A DNA stretch of 8,285 nt. It comes from Deltaproteobacteria bacterium (GTDB lineage: Bacteria; Desulfobacterota; Anaeroferrophillalia; Anaeroferrophillales; Tharpellaceae). Location of the stretch: contig DAOWIX010000073.1 in assembly GCA_030640695.1 (NCBI GenBank), forward strand, positions 1-8,285. Reading direction: 5' to 3'. Both the position numbers and the translations under genes were made by a program. Positions 1 through 5,300 of this stretch are shown one piece after another. Below the pieces are notes generated by a model that made no database searches, had not been told where the DNA came from, and was given only the letters and a program-made list of their open reading frames with translations. The stretch's first letter is position 1. Every line of letters begins with the position of its first letter.

Positions 1-296
1 AATTGTTTGTAGCGTTTATTCCAGGTCTGGTGTGAGAGCTTTACCTTGTGGCGTTTCAGGGTGCTGTAGACCTCATCGATTTCATCCTGGTTGACCAGGT
101 TGCGCAAGCCCACATTTGTGGTGTTGTTCTTGGGGATCATAATGGTGATGTTACTGTCGAGGATCACCATTATGTAAAAGTTCTGAATCTCTTCGCAGAC
201 TTCACGTTGTTCTATGGCTTTGATCTCGCCGACGCCATGTCCGGGGTAGACTGCCAGATCCCCAATATTAAAGACGTTGATTGTCTGTTTTTCCAT
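1..296 (-). CDS. CarD-family RNA polymerase-binding transcriptional regulator (5' part, truncated by window edge)
   Basis: Reading the minus strand from an ATG at 296 gives 98 codons with no stop before the window edge. The protein begins MEKQTINVFNIGDLAVYPGHG and continues with GVGEIKAIEQREV, the typical start of the CarD/CdnL/TRCF RNA-polymerase-interacting domain (Tudor-like fold, roughly residues 8-65 here). It then runs through TIMIPKNNTTNVGLRNL and the start of the helical DNA-contacting region, SHQTWNKRYKQ near residue 98. Family members of this short type are about 160 residues, so roughly the last third lies outside the window. CarD proteins bind the RNAP beta subunit and stabilise open promoter complexes, often at rRNA and other housekeeping promoters. 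A GGAAAT Shine-Dalgarno-like site at 306-311 lies 9 nt before the ATG and supports this start. The family call is firm; the target genes cannot be read from the sequence. Confidence 0.9.
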   Translation of the reverse strand, partial: MEKQTINVFNIGDLAVYPGHGVGEIKAIEQREVCEEIQNFYIMVILDSNITIMIPKNNTTNVGLRNLVNQDEIDEVYSTLKRHKVKLSHQTWNKRYKQ

Positions 297-515
297 GGTT
301 AGTTGATTTCCATTAATTTAGTTGTAGTTCTTGGGCTGGAAAAGATGGTGTCGTTGCATCATCAAGAGAGGCTGTGATATTATTTTTCTTGGCAAAGATG
401 ATACTGACATGATATGGCCCGGCGGCTGGAAATTAGTATCGTTTGAAAATGAGTGTCACTTCATAAACGATCATGTTTCGGCAAGCGGGCTCTATCTCGA
501 ATTGTTGGACAAGCC

Positions 516-544
516 AATATAACACATCACACTCTTTTGTTCAA
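516..544 (-). promoter_or_regulatory. Probable sigma70-type promoter for the carD-like gene
   Basis: On the minus strand TTGAAC (539-544) and TATATT (516-521) are separated by exactly 17 nt. The -10 box matches the consensus at 5 of 6 positions and the -35 box at 4 of 6. Transcription would begin near 509 and give a leader of about 210 nt before the carD start at 296. No other gene lies between. The match is good for an AT-rich spacer, but chance occurrence cannot be excluded. Confidence 0.45.
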
Positions 545-557
545 CCGCCTAATTTTT

Positions 558-613
558 AGTACCTTACAGAACATTTTCTTGTAAAAAACAAGAAAATGTT
601 CTGTAAGAGTACT
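558..613. repeat. Long near-perfect inverted repeat (25-bp stem, 5-nt loop)
   Basis: Positions 563-582 are exactly complementary to 588-607 (20 bp), with a loop of five A residues (583-587). After a single bulged A at 608, five further pairs form (558-562 with 609-613). The stem is AT-rich and is not followed by a real T-run on either strand, so it does not look like a standard intrinsic terminator. It also sits upstream of two divergent genes, where a terminator is not expected. It could form a cruciform in DNA or a stable RNA hairpin. It may be a regulator or recombinase site, or a small palindromic mobile element. The structure is certain; its role is not known. Confidence 0.85.
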
Positions 614-711
614 TATTTTCGGTTCGAAAAAGCCGCTTTTGGGTTGCGGGTCTCGACCCCGCATTAAGTCTTTCCCCTAATTTTTGTTAAGCGTTGGTGC
701 AGCTACAGAGT

Positions 712-1488
712 ATGGATTTTTTGCCGATCATCATTGCAGCAGGGTTGGGGCTGATTTTTGGCAGCTTTTTTAATGTCTGTATCTATCGTATACCCCGTGA
801 TCTCTCAGTGGTATCGCCGCCATCACATTGTCCGAATTGCGGGCGAACGTTACCATTTTGGCTCAATGTGCCATTACTGACTTATCTTTTTTTGCGGGGG
901 CGCTGTTTTTTTTGTCATCAGCCAATAGCTTTGCAATATCCTCTGGTCGAAGCTTTTACCGGCCTGCTTTTTGGGGCCGCCACCTTGAGGTTTGGCCTCT
1001 CGCCATCTCTGGCAGGAGCTTTGTTGTTGATCTCCCTTCTGGTGCCGATCATTTTTATAGATCTTGAACATCAGATTATTCCGGATCGTTTCAGCCTTAC
1101 GGGGATTGTTTTAGGTCTGGCTGGGGCCTGGTGGTGGGTGCCGATGCCGTGGTGGGAATCGTTGCTCGGTGCTCTTTTGGGTTGGTTCTCTCTGTGGTTG
1201 GTGGCGACAGGCTATTACTATGCAACCGGACGTGATGGCATGGGGGGTGGCGATCTTAAACTGTTGGCCATGCTCGGAGCTTTTTTAGGTTACAAGGCGC
1301 TTTTGCCGATTATTTTGCTGAGTTCGTTAAGTGGTGCCGTGATTGGTTTAGGATTAGTGTTTTGGAAAGGTAAAGATGGCCGTTACGCCATTCCATTCGG
1401 ACCCTTTCTGGCCGCCGGCGGCCTTCTTTATCTCTTTTACGGTCCGCAAGTAGTTGAACTCTATTGGGAACTTATGTTGCCGTCGTAA
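712..1488 (+). CDS. pilD: Type IV prepilin peptidase / N-methyltransferase (leader peptidase, PilD/GspO family)
   Basis: The product is 258 residues if started at the ATG at 712. A TTG at 694 would add six residues; neither start has a strong ribosome binding site, and MDFLPIII from the ATG leads directly into the first membrane segment. The enzyme cleaves the short leader of type IV prepilins and pseudopilins at the inner membrane and methylates the new N-terminus. The N-terminal methyltransferase domain shows GSFFNVCIYRIP (residues 17-28) and a zinc-type pair of CxxC motifs (Cys40/Cys43 and Cys65/Cys68). The aspartyl protease half has both catalytic aspartates: Asp117 in FIDLEHQIIPD and Asp181 in GGGDLKLLAMLGAF. 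PFGPFLAAGG near residue 228 is the usual final helix motif. Several hydrophobic membrane segments and the length fit a complete family member. No pilin or secretion gene is adjacent, so the gene stands apart from its substrates. Its 3' end overlaps the converging rlmE. Confidence 0.93.
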   Translation: MDFLPIIIAAGLGLIFGSFFNVCIYRIPRDLSVVSPPSHCPNCGRTLPFWLNVPLLTYLFLRGRCFFCHQPIALQYPLVEAFTGLLFGAATLRFGLSPSLAGALLLISLLVPIIFIDLEHQIIPDRFSLTGIVLGLAGAWWWVPMPWWESLLGALLGWFSLWLVATGYYYATGRDGMGGGDLKLLAMLGAFLGYKALLPIILLSSLSGAVIGLGLVFWKGKDGRYAIPFGPFLAAGGLLYLFYGPQVVELYWELMLPS

Positions 1489-2069
1489 CCGGTTGCAACC
1501 AGATAGATCTCTGTCGAAGTTTTGCGGCTGGCTTTAGGTTTGGCCAGAGTAACTTTGCTAAAACATTTTTTAAGTTGCAGTTGGAATGATTTCAGTTCAT
1601 TGCCTTGAAAGACCTTGCAGATGAAAAATCCGCCATCTGCCAGACGTTCTTTGACGAGGATCAAGGCCTGCTCAAGAATAGCGATGGAGTTAGCCTGGTC
1701 GGTTGCTTTGATGCCGGTCAGATTGGGGGCCAGGTCGGAAACCGCTCCGTCAAGGGGCGGTGCGATCAGGGCATCTATGCGGGCCCCGGTTTCAGGATCC
1801 AGAATATCTGCGACCAGGGTTTTGCAGGGTGGTGCGGGCAGATCGGCGATGCTTTGCAAGTCGAGGCCGAGGACGACTCCTGAGGTTCCCACTCGTTTGG
1901 CAATATACTCCATCCAGCCACCGGGAGCGGCTCCCAGTTCAAGGATTTTCTGACCCTTTTTGAAAACCTTGAAACGGGAGTCAAGTTCTTCTATTTTATA
2001 GGTCGCCCGGGAGCGTTTACCTTCACGTTTTGCCTGGCGGTAGTAACCATCTTGTCGATTGAATGCCAT
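1461..2069 (-). CDS. rlmE: 23S rRNA (uridine-2'-O)-methyltransferase, RlmE/FtsJ family
   Basis: The 202-residue product matches RlmE (RrmJ/FtsJ), which 2'-O-methylates U2552 in the A-loop of 23S rRNA late in 50S assembly, using S-adenosylmethionine. The SAM-binding motif ELGAAPGGW is at residues 44-52. The catalytic K-D-K-E set can be placed by motif: Lys25 in RATYKIEELD, Asp112 in SDLAPN, Lys152 in FICKVFQG and Glu187 in RKTSTEIYLV. The N-terminus MAFNRQDGYYRQAKREGKRSR has the usual basic, RNA-binding character, and the length is close to E. coli RlmE (about 209). The ATG at 2069 begins this conserved N-terminus, although no clear Shine-Dalgarno precedes it. The gene is divergent from bioB across a repeat-bearing spacer and convergent with the prepilin peptidase, with 28 bp of tail-to-tail overlap. 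Confidence 0.95.
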   Translation of the reverse strand: MAFNRQDGYYRQAKREGKRSRATYKIEELDSRFKVFKKGQKILELGAAPGGWMEYIAKRVGTSGVVLGLDLQSIADLPAPPCKTLVADILDPETGARIDALIAPPLDGAVSDLAPNLTGIKATDQANSIAILEQALILVKERLADGGFFICKVFQGNELKSFQLQLKKCFSKVTLAKPKASRKTSTEIYLVATGYDGNISSQ

Positions 2070-2139
2070 AAGTTTAATTTAAATTGACTGATTATTGAAA
2101 TTTGAGAACTCCGCCGACTTTTGCTTCGTCCTATTGAAT

Positions 2140-2221
2140 GGGGTCAAAGCTTGACAAAAGCTATTTGAGGTTTAGCGACTAATTCATACGTTCCGATACG
2201 CATTTGTCAAGCACTGACCCC
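2140..2221. repeat. REP-doublet (REPIN-like) palindromic module, copy 1
   Basis: The left arm GGGGTCAAAGCTTGACAAA (2140-2158) faces the right arm TTTGTCAAGCACTGACCCC (2203-2221), which as its reverse complement matches at 17 of 19 positions. The arms enclose 44 nt. The total of 82 nt is almost the same length as copy 2. The interior includes GCTATTTGAGGTTTAG, which resembles GCTATTAGGTTTA on the opposite strand of copy 2, so the two modules look like diverged copies of one element in opposite orientation. The motif resembles the GGGGTCA-type repeats associated with REP-associated (IS200-like, Y1) transposases in some proteobacteria; this link is from memory and not proven here. Confidence 0.75.
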
Positions 2222-2272
2222 GCCTGCGGAGGTTTGGAGAAGACTAAAACCTATGCTCGTCCTGTCTTGGGT

Positions 2273-2353
2273 GGGGTCATTGCTTGATAATTGGCGGCCG
2301 ATATGATTGTTTAAACCTAATAGCTAACCCGCCATTTGTCAAGCTTTGACCCC
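2273..2353. repeat. REP-doublet (REPIN-like) palindromic module, copy 2 (inverted relative to copy 1)
   Basis: The left arm GGGGTCATTGCTTGATAAT (2273-2291) pairs with the right arm TTTGTCAAGCTTTGACCCC (2335-2353). Pairing continues inwards through GGCGG (2293-2297) and CCGCC (2329-2333), so the arms are about 25 nt with four mismatches and a 31-nt loop. The right arm is the exact reverse complement of the left arm of copy 1. The module is 81 nt long and separated from copy 1 by 51 nt. As DNA or RNA it could fold into a strong hairpin ahead of bioB. Confidence 0.75.
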
Positions 2354-2426
2354 GTCGGAGAGGGCGAAGCAAAGCCCCAAGCTACCAGCTGTAAATTGAC
2401 CAGTAAATTATTTAAAAAATTTTTAA

Positions 2427-2431
2427 AAGGA
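2427..2431 (+). promoter_or_regulatory. Ribosome binding site supporting the TTG start of bioB
   Basis: AAGGA lies 7 nt upstream of the TTG at 2439, in an A/T-rich stretch. The nearby ATG at 2458 is in a different frame, and the first in-frame ATG is 16 codons further in without its own site. The TTG is therefore the best start. Confidence 0.75.
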
Positions 2432-2438
2432 AATTCTT

Positions 2439-3455
2439 TTGCCAAATAATAAAATAGATGAAATTATTGCGGCGCTGACCATCCGAATGCCGCAGCTGTT
2501 AAACGATGCGGAGGGCATTAACGACGATCTTGCCCTGAGTCTGGGAACCTTGACAGGATCTGAGATTTTCTCTTTACTCCCATTGACCAATCGGGTCAGG
2601 CGCCATCACTGTGGTCAGAAAATTGCGCTTTGTGCGATCACCAATGCCAAATCGGGGCGCTGTCCAGAGGATTGCGCCTTTTGTGCCCAGTCGATCTCCT
2701 ATGATACCGGAGTCGAGACTTTTCCTATGATTAGTGTGCCCGAACTGGCTGATCGGGCCCGTGAAGCCACGGCTTACGGCGTCGAAAACTTCTCGATTGT
2801 GACCAGCGGGACGGCTGTTGATTGCTCTCAAGAAAAAGCCGCAGTGAGAGCGATGCTGAAAGAGATTGGAGAGCTGAAAATGGCACCTTGTGCTTCTCTG
2901 GGTTTTCTCGATGCGGACACGGCCAGTCAATATCGTCAGGCCGGTCTCAAACATTACCATCACAATCTTGAAACATCCCGCAGCTTTTTTTCGCAAATCT
3001 GTACTTCTCATGATTATGAGGTGGCGGTGGCCACGGTGAAAACCGCCAAAGAGGCTGGTCTTTATGTCTGCAGTGGTGGGATTGTGGGGCTCGGTGAGAG
3101 TTGGGCTCAGCGGGTCGAGTTGGCCCTGGCCTTGCGCGATCTTCAGGTTGACTCGATTCCGCTTAATTTTCTGCAACCGGTCAGCGGTACACCGTTGGCA
3201 GATGAACCGGGTTTGACACCGTATCAGGCGTTGTTGACGATTGCCATGTTTCGTCTGGTTTGTCCGACTTGCGATATCCGCATCTGCGGTGGTCGGCAAC
3301 GGACCTTCGGAGATTTTCAGTCGTTGCTTTTTGCGGCTGGCGCGAATGGCCTGATGGTTGGCAACTATCTGACTACCAGTGGTCGTCAATGGCAGGATGA
3401 TAGTCGTCTTCTCGATGACTGGGCGGCTTTTGATGAGGGGTTGGCGGATGAGTGA
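2439..3455 (+). CDS. bioB: Biotin synthase (radical SAM), probable anaerobe-type auxiliary cluster
   Basis: The 338-residue product starts at a TTG backed by AAGGA. It is a radical SAM enzyme that inserts sulfur into dethiobiotin, the last step of biotin synthesis. The CxxxCxxC motif for the SAM-bound 4Fe-4S cluster is Cys75, Cys79 and Cys82 (RCPEDCAFCAQS). Other BioB landmarks are YHHNLETS (173-180), YVCSGGIVGLGE (209-220), PLNFLQPVSGTPLAD (241-255) and IRICGGRQ (280-287). By motif alignment with E. coli BioB, the 2Fe-2S ligands Cys128, Cys188 and Arg260 correspond to Cys151, Cys211 and Arg281. The fourth ligand, Cys97, is replaced by Ser119 (NFSIVTSG). Extra cysteines appear beside the arginine (Cys275, Cys278, Cys283). 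This is consistent with the class reported from obligate anaerobes that uses a different, larger auxiliary cluster (Type II). The gene overlaps bioF by 8 bp and is presumably cotranscribed with it. Confidence 0.95.
   Translation: MPNNKIDEIIAALTIRMPQLLNDAEGINDDLALSLGTLTGSEIFSLLPLTNRVRRHHCGQKIALCAITNAKSGRCPEDCAFCAQSISYDTGVETFPMISVPELADRAREATAYGVENFSIVTSGTAVDCSQEKAAVRAMLKEIGELKMAPCASLGFLDADTASQYRQAGLKHYHHNLETSRSFFSQICTSHDYEVAVATVKTAKEAGLYVCSGGIVGLGESWAQRVELALALRDLQVDSIPLNFLQPVSGTPLADEPGLTPYQALLTIAMFRLVCPTCDIRICGGRQRTFGDFQSLLFAAGANGLMVGNYLTTSGRQWQDDSRLLDDWAAFDEGLADE
3435..3440 (+). promoter_or_regulatory. Ribosome binding site deciding the bioF start
   Basis: GAGGGG inside the end of bioB lies 7 nt before the ATG at 3448. 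This favours that ATG over the longer open frame that begins at 3379, whose extra 23 residues are encoded within bioB and do not resemble a BioF N-terminus. Confidence 0.7.
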
Positions 3456-4647
3456 TAGTTTTTCGCAAAAGTCAATGCTGGCAGATCTTAAAGTCGAACT
3501 CGATGGTCTTGAAGAGGTTGGTCAGCTGCGCTTCATGCGCACTGTAAGTGGCCCGCAACAGGCCCATACGATGCTCGATGGTCGTCCGATTCTTCTTCTT
3601 TGCTCCAATAATTACCTTGGTTTGGCCAATCATCCAAGGCTCCGCATTGCGGGGCAAAAGGCGGTTGAACAATATGGCTGCTCGGCCGGCGCTTCACGTC
3701 TGATCTCAGGGACTATGCGCTTGCACGGGGAGCTGGAAGAGGCCTTGGCCGCTTTTAAAAAAGTTCCGAAAGTTCTGGTCTTTAATAGTGGGTATGTTGC
3801 TAATCTGGCACTTTTAACCACTCTGGTAGGGGCCGGTGATGTGATCTACAGCGACTCTTTAAATCATGCCAGTATCGTTGATGGCTGTCGTTTGAGTCGG
3901 GCCCAGCTCAAGATCTATCGTCATTGTGATATCGCACACCTTGAAGAGTTGTTAAAAGGTAGCGCCGCAACTTTCAGGCGGCGCTTGATCGTTACCGATA
4001 GTGTTTTCAGCATGGATGGTGATATTGCGCCCTTACCTGAGGTTGCGGCTCTGGCGCGCCGTTACGATGCTGTTGTGATGGTTGATGACGCTCATGCGAC
4101 CGGCGTTTTAGGGGCTGGTGGTCGGGGTTCGGCCGAGCATTTCGGACTTGACTATAATGATCTTGATTTGCAGATGGGGACCTTGGGCAAGGCGCTCGGC
4201 AGTTGTGGGGCGTATGTTGCTGGAGCCCCACAATTTATCGATTATCTGATCAATAAAGCTCGCAGCTTCATCTACTCAACAGCTTTACCACCGGCGGCTC
4301 TTGGGGCATCGCTAGCGGCGGTTGAACTGCTTTCCGAGGAGCCTGGACGGGTGGCCAGGCTTAGATCTTTGACCGACTATTTTCGTCAAGGTCTGCGTCG
4401 CCTTGAGATTGCGGTAAGCGATGATCCGACGCCAATTGTCCCGGTGGTGGTGGGTGATCCGCAAAGAACTATGGCTTTGAGTGCCTGGTTTCTTGAACAC
4501 GGGGTCTTTATCCAGGGGATTCGTCCGCCGACGGTAGCTCCTGGGCAATCCTTGCTCCGGGTGACCATCAGTGCCGATTTGGAATACTCCGATCTTGACC
4601 GAGTGCTTGCGCTTTTCGCCGAACGCCGCAATGAATTTAAGCTTTGA
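3448..4647 (+). CDS. bioF: 8-amino-7-oxononanoate synthase (PLP-dependent, biotin pathway)
   Basis: The 399-residue protein belongs to the alpha-oxoamine synthase family of fold type I PLP enzymes. In the biotin pathway it condenses pimeloyl-ACP (or -CoA) with L-alanine to give 7-keto-8-aminopelargonate, releasing CO2. Landmarks are LLCSNNYLGLANHP (residues 50-63), GCSAGASRLISGT (77-89), DSLNHASIVDG (136-146, His140 stacking on PLP), VDDAHATGVLG (212-222, Asp213 and His216) and GTLGKALGSCG (244-254) with Lys248 as the expected PLP Schiff-base lysine. The family also contains 2-amino-3-ketobutyrate CoA ligase, which is hard to tell from BioF by motif alone; the overlap with bioB decides for BioF. 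The start at 3448 has GAGGGG 7 nt upstream and overlaps the bioB stop, which suggests translational coupling. Only the first and last steps of the ring-forming pathway are encoded here; bioA and bioD must lie elsewhere. Confidence 0.92.
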   Translation: MSDSFSQKSMLADLKVELDGLEEVGQLRFMRTVSGPQQAHTMLDGRPILLLCSNNYLGLANHPRLRIAGQKAVEQYGCSAGASRLISGTMRLHGELEEALAAFKKVPKVLVFNSGYVANLALLTTLVGAGDVIYSDSLNHASIVDGCRLSRAQLKIYRHCDIAHLEELLKGSAATFRRRLIVTDSVFSMDGDIAPLPEVAALARRYDAVVMVDDAHATGVLGAGGRGSAEHFGLDYNDLDLQMGTLGKALGSCGAYVAGAPQFIDYLINKARSFIYSTALPPAALGASLAAVELLSEEPGRVARLRSLTDYFRQGLRRLEIAVSDDPTPIVPVVVGDPQRTMALSAWFLEHGVFIQGIRPPTVAPGQSLLRVTISADLEYSDLDRVLALFAERRNEFKL

Positions 4648-4671
4648 TGAAAAAAGATATTTAAAAATAGC

Positions 4672-4700
4672 TTGACAATTACAACCCCTTATATTAAAAG
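4672..4700 (+). promoter_or_regulatory. Probable sigma70-type promoter for rplM-rpsI
   Basis: A perfect TTGACA -35 box (4672-4677) is followed after 17 nt by TAAAAG (4695-4700, four of six consensus positions). It starts 25 nt after the bioF stop, and the next gene is a highly expressed ribosomal protein operon. The predicted start of transcription is near 4707, about 105 nt before the rplM ATG. Confidence 0.6.
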
Positions 4701-4706
4701 TCTGCC

Positions 4707-4797
4707 CTTCGTTTTTGCCGCCCTGTTTGGTAGGGCCTTAAGTGATTTAAGGATGATGCTGATTTCGGTTTATTGATTTTGACCGAATGTTTTTTTT
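4707..4797 (+). promoter_or_regulatory. Structured 5' leader of the rplM-rpsI transcript, candidate autoregulatory or attenuation site
   Basis: Three small stem-loops follow one another. GCCCT (4720-4724) pairs with AGGGC (4732-4736). CCTTAA (4736-4741) pairs with TTAAGG (4747-4752). TTCGGT (4764-4769) pairs with ACCGAA (4782-4787). The first two share base 4736. The last is followed by TG and eight T residues (4790-4797), giving the look of a weak intrinsic terminator just ahead of the rplM ribosome binding site (GGAG, 4798-4801). L13 leaders with autogenous control are known in other bacteria, but I cannot match this one to a described family. The last hairpin could equally be the terminator of bioBF. 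Confidence 0.4.
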
Positions 4798-4810
4798 GGA
4801 GATATATATA

Positions 4811-5239
4811 ATGAAGACCTATGTAGCTAAGCCTGGACAGTTTGAACAAAAATGGCACCTTATAGATGCCCGCGGCCAGGTTCTCGGACGTCTGGCCAGT
4901 GAGGTTGCCCGGATTTTACGGGGTAAAGATAAGCCTATTTTTACACCCCATGTCGATACCGGTGATTATGTCGTGATCGTTAATGCTGCTAATGTCCGCT
5001 TGACTGGTAATAAACTTAGTGATAAAACATATTATCATCATACCGGTTATCCGGGCGGGATCAAATCGATTACGGCAGCTGAATTGATGGAAAAAAATCC
5101 GACAGAGATTATCAATAATGCGGTTAAAGGGATGTTGCCGAAGAATAAATTAGGTAGCCAGTTGTTGAAAAAATTGAAAATCTATGCGGGATCCGAGCAT
5201 TCCCATCAGGCTCAGCAACCGATGGCCAGAGAGATATAA
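4811..5239 (+). CDS. rplM: 50S ribosomal protein L13 (uL13)
   Basis: The product is 142 residues, the same length as E. coli L13. It is an early-binding 23S rRNA protein of the large subunit. Diagnostic stretches are MKTYVAKPGQFEQKWHLIDA at the N-terminus, LGRLASEVARILRGK (26-40), the HVDTGDYVVIVNA segment (45-57), YYHHTGYPGGIKSIT (68-82) and VKGMLPKNKLG (104-114), ending KIYAGSEHSHQAQQP near the C-terminus. The ATG at 4811 matches the family N-terminus and has GGAG 9 nt upstream. An in-frame ATG at 4787 would add eight hydrophobic residues and lies inside the leader hairpin, so it is rejected. The gene is followed after a 61-nt AT-rich gap by rpsI, the conserved L13-S9 pair. Confidence 0.98.
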   Translation: MKTYVAKPGQFEQKWHLIDARGQVLGRLASEVARILRGKDKPIFTPHVDTGDYVVIVNAANVRLTGNKLSDKTYYHHTGYPGGIKSITAAELMEKNPTEIINNAVKGMLPKNKLGSQLLKKLKIYAGSEHSHQAQQPMAREI

Positions 5240-5300
5240 TAAGAATTTTATTCTACTTAATAATATATTTTAAAACAGTTACTATTTTTAAGGTTTTGAT

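Larger units (their letters stand above)
297..711. other. AT-rich divergent intergenic region between carD-like gene and prepilin peptidase
   Basis: This 415-nt spacer separates two divergently transcribed genes. I see no convincing gene in it: the one open frame (331-522, TTG start) has no ribosome binding site and no recognisable motif. It holds the probable carD promoter (516-544, minus) and a long hairpin (558-613). Inside the presumed carD leader there is a smaller imperfect hairpin: TCGTTT at 439-444 pairs with AAACGA at 465-470, and ATGA at 449-452 with TCAT at 461-464. A 6-bp GC-rich stem (TGCGGG 645-650 with CCCGCA 658-663) lies about 50 nt before the prepilin peptidase ATG. No clear promoter for the plus-strand gene is visible. 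Confidence 0.6.
2070..2438. other. Divergent intergenic region rlmE-bioB carrying a cluster of REP-like palindromes
   Basis: No gene is visible in these 369 nt. The middle part (2120-2373) is filled by four copies of a roughly 19-nt motif, GGGGTCA(N)2GCTTGA(Y)AA(W), in alternating orientation, forming two palindromic modules described separately. The ends, 2070-2119 next to rlmE and 2374-2438 next to bioB, are AT-rich and would have to hold the promoters of both genes. A TTGACC at 2396-2401 lacks a convincing -10 box at the right distance. I could not find the paired TTGT-N-ACAA half-sites expected of a BirA biotin operator. Confidence 0.7.

Noticed and set aside
48..302. 84-codon plus-strand open frame
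   Set aside because: It lies antisense to the carD-like gene, whose minus-strand protein has clear CarD motifs; the plus-strand product matches nothing I recognise.
331..522. 63-codon plus-strand open frame in the carD upstream spacer
   Set aside because: TTG start, no ribosome binding site, no recognisable motif, and it overlaps the likely carD leader and promoter.
645..663. 6-bp stem with a 7-nt loop resembling a tRNA T-arm
   Set aside because: The loop TCTCGAC lacks the TTCRA consensus and no anticodon or acceptor stem can be drawn around it.
2391..2438. Possible BirA operator or clear promoter before bioB
   Set aside because: TTGACC at 2396-2401 has no -10 box at 16-18 nt, and the paired half-sites of a BirA box are not present.
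2574..3389. 271-codon minus-strand open frame
   Set aside because: It is fully antisense to bioB, which has all its catalytic motifs; the antisense product is rich in Arg, Thr and His with no family resemblance.
3379..3447. Longer N-terminus for bioF (23 extra residues)
   Set aside because: It would overlap bioB by 77 bp, lacks a ribosome binding site and family similarity; the ATG at 3448 has GAGGGG at proper spacing.
4787..4810. Upstream ATG adding eight residues to L13
   Set aside because: The extra residues are not in the family, the ATG overlaps a hairpin and the T8 tract, and the ATG at 4811 has a GGAG site.
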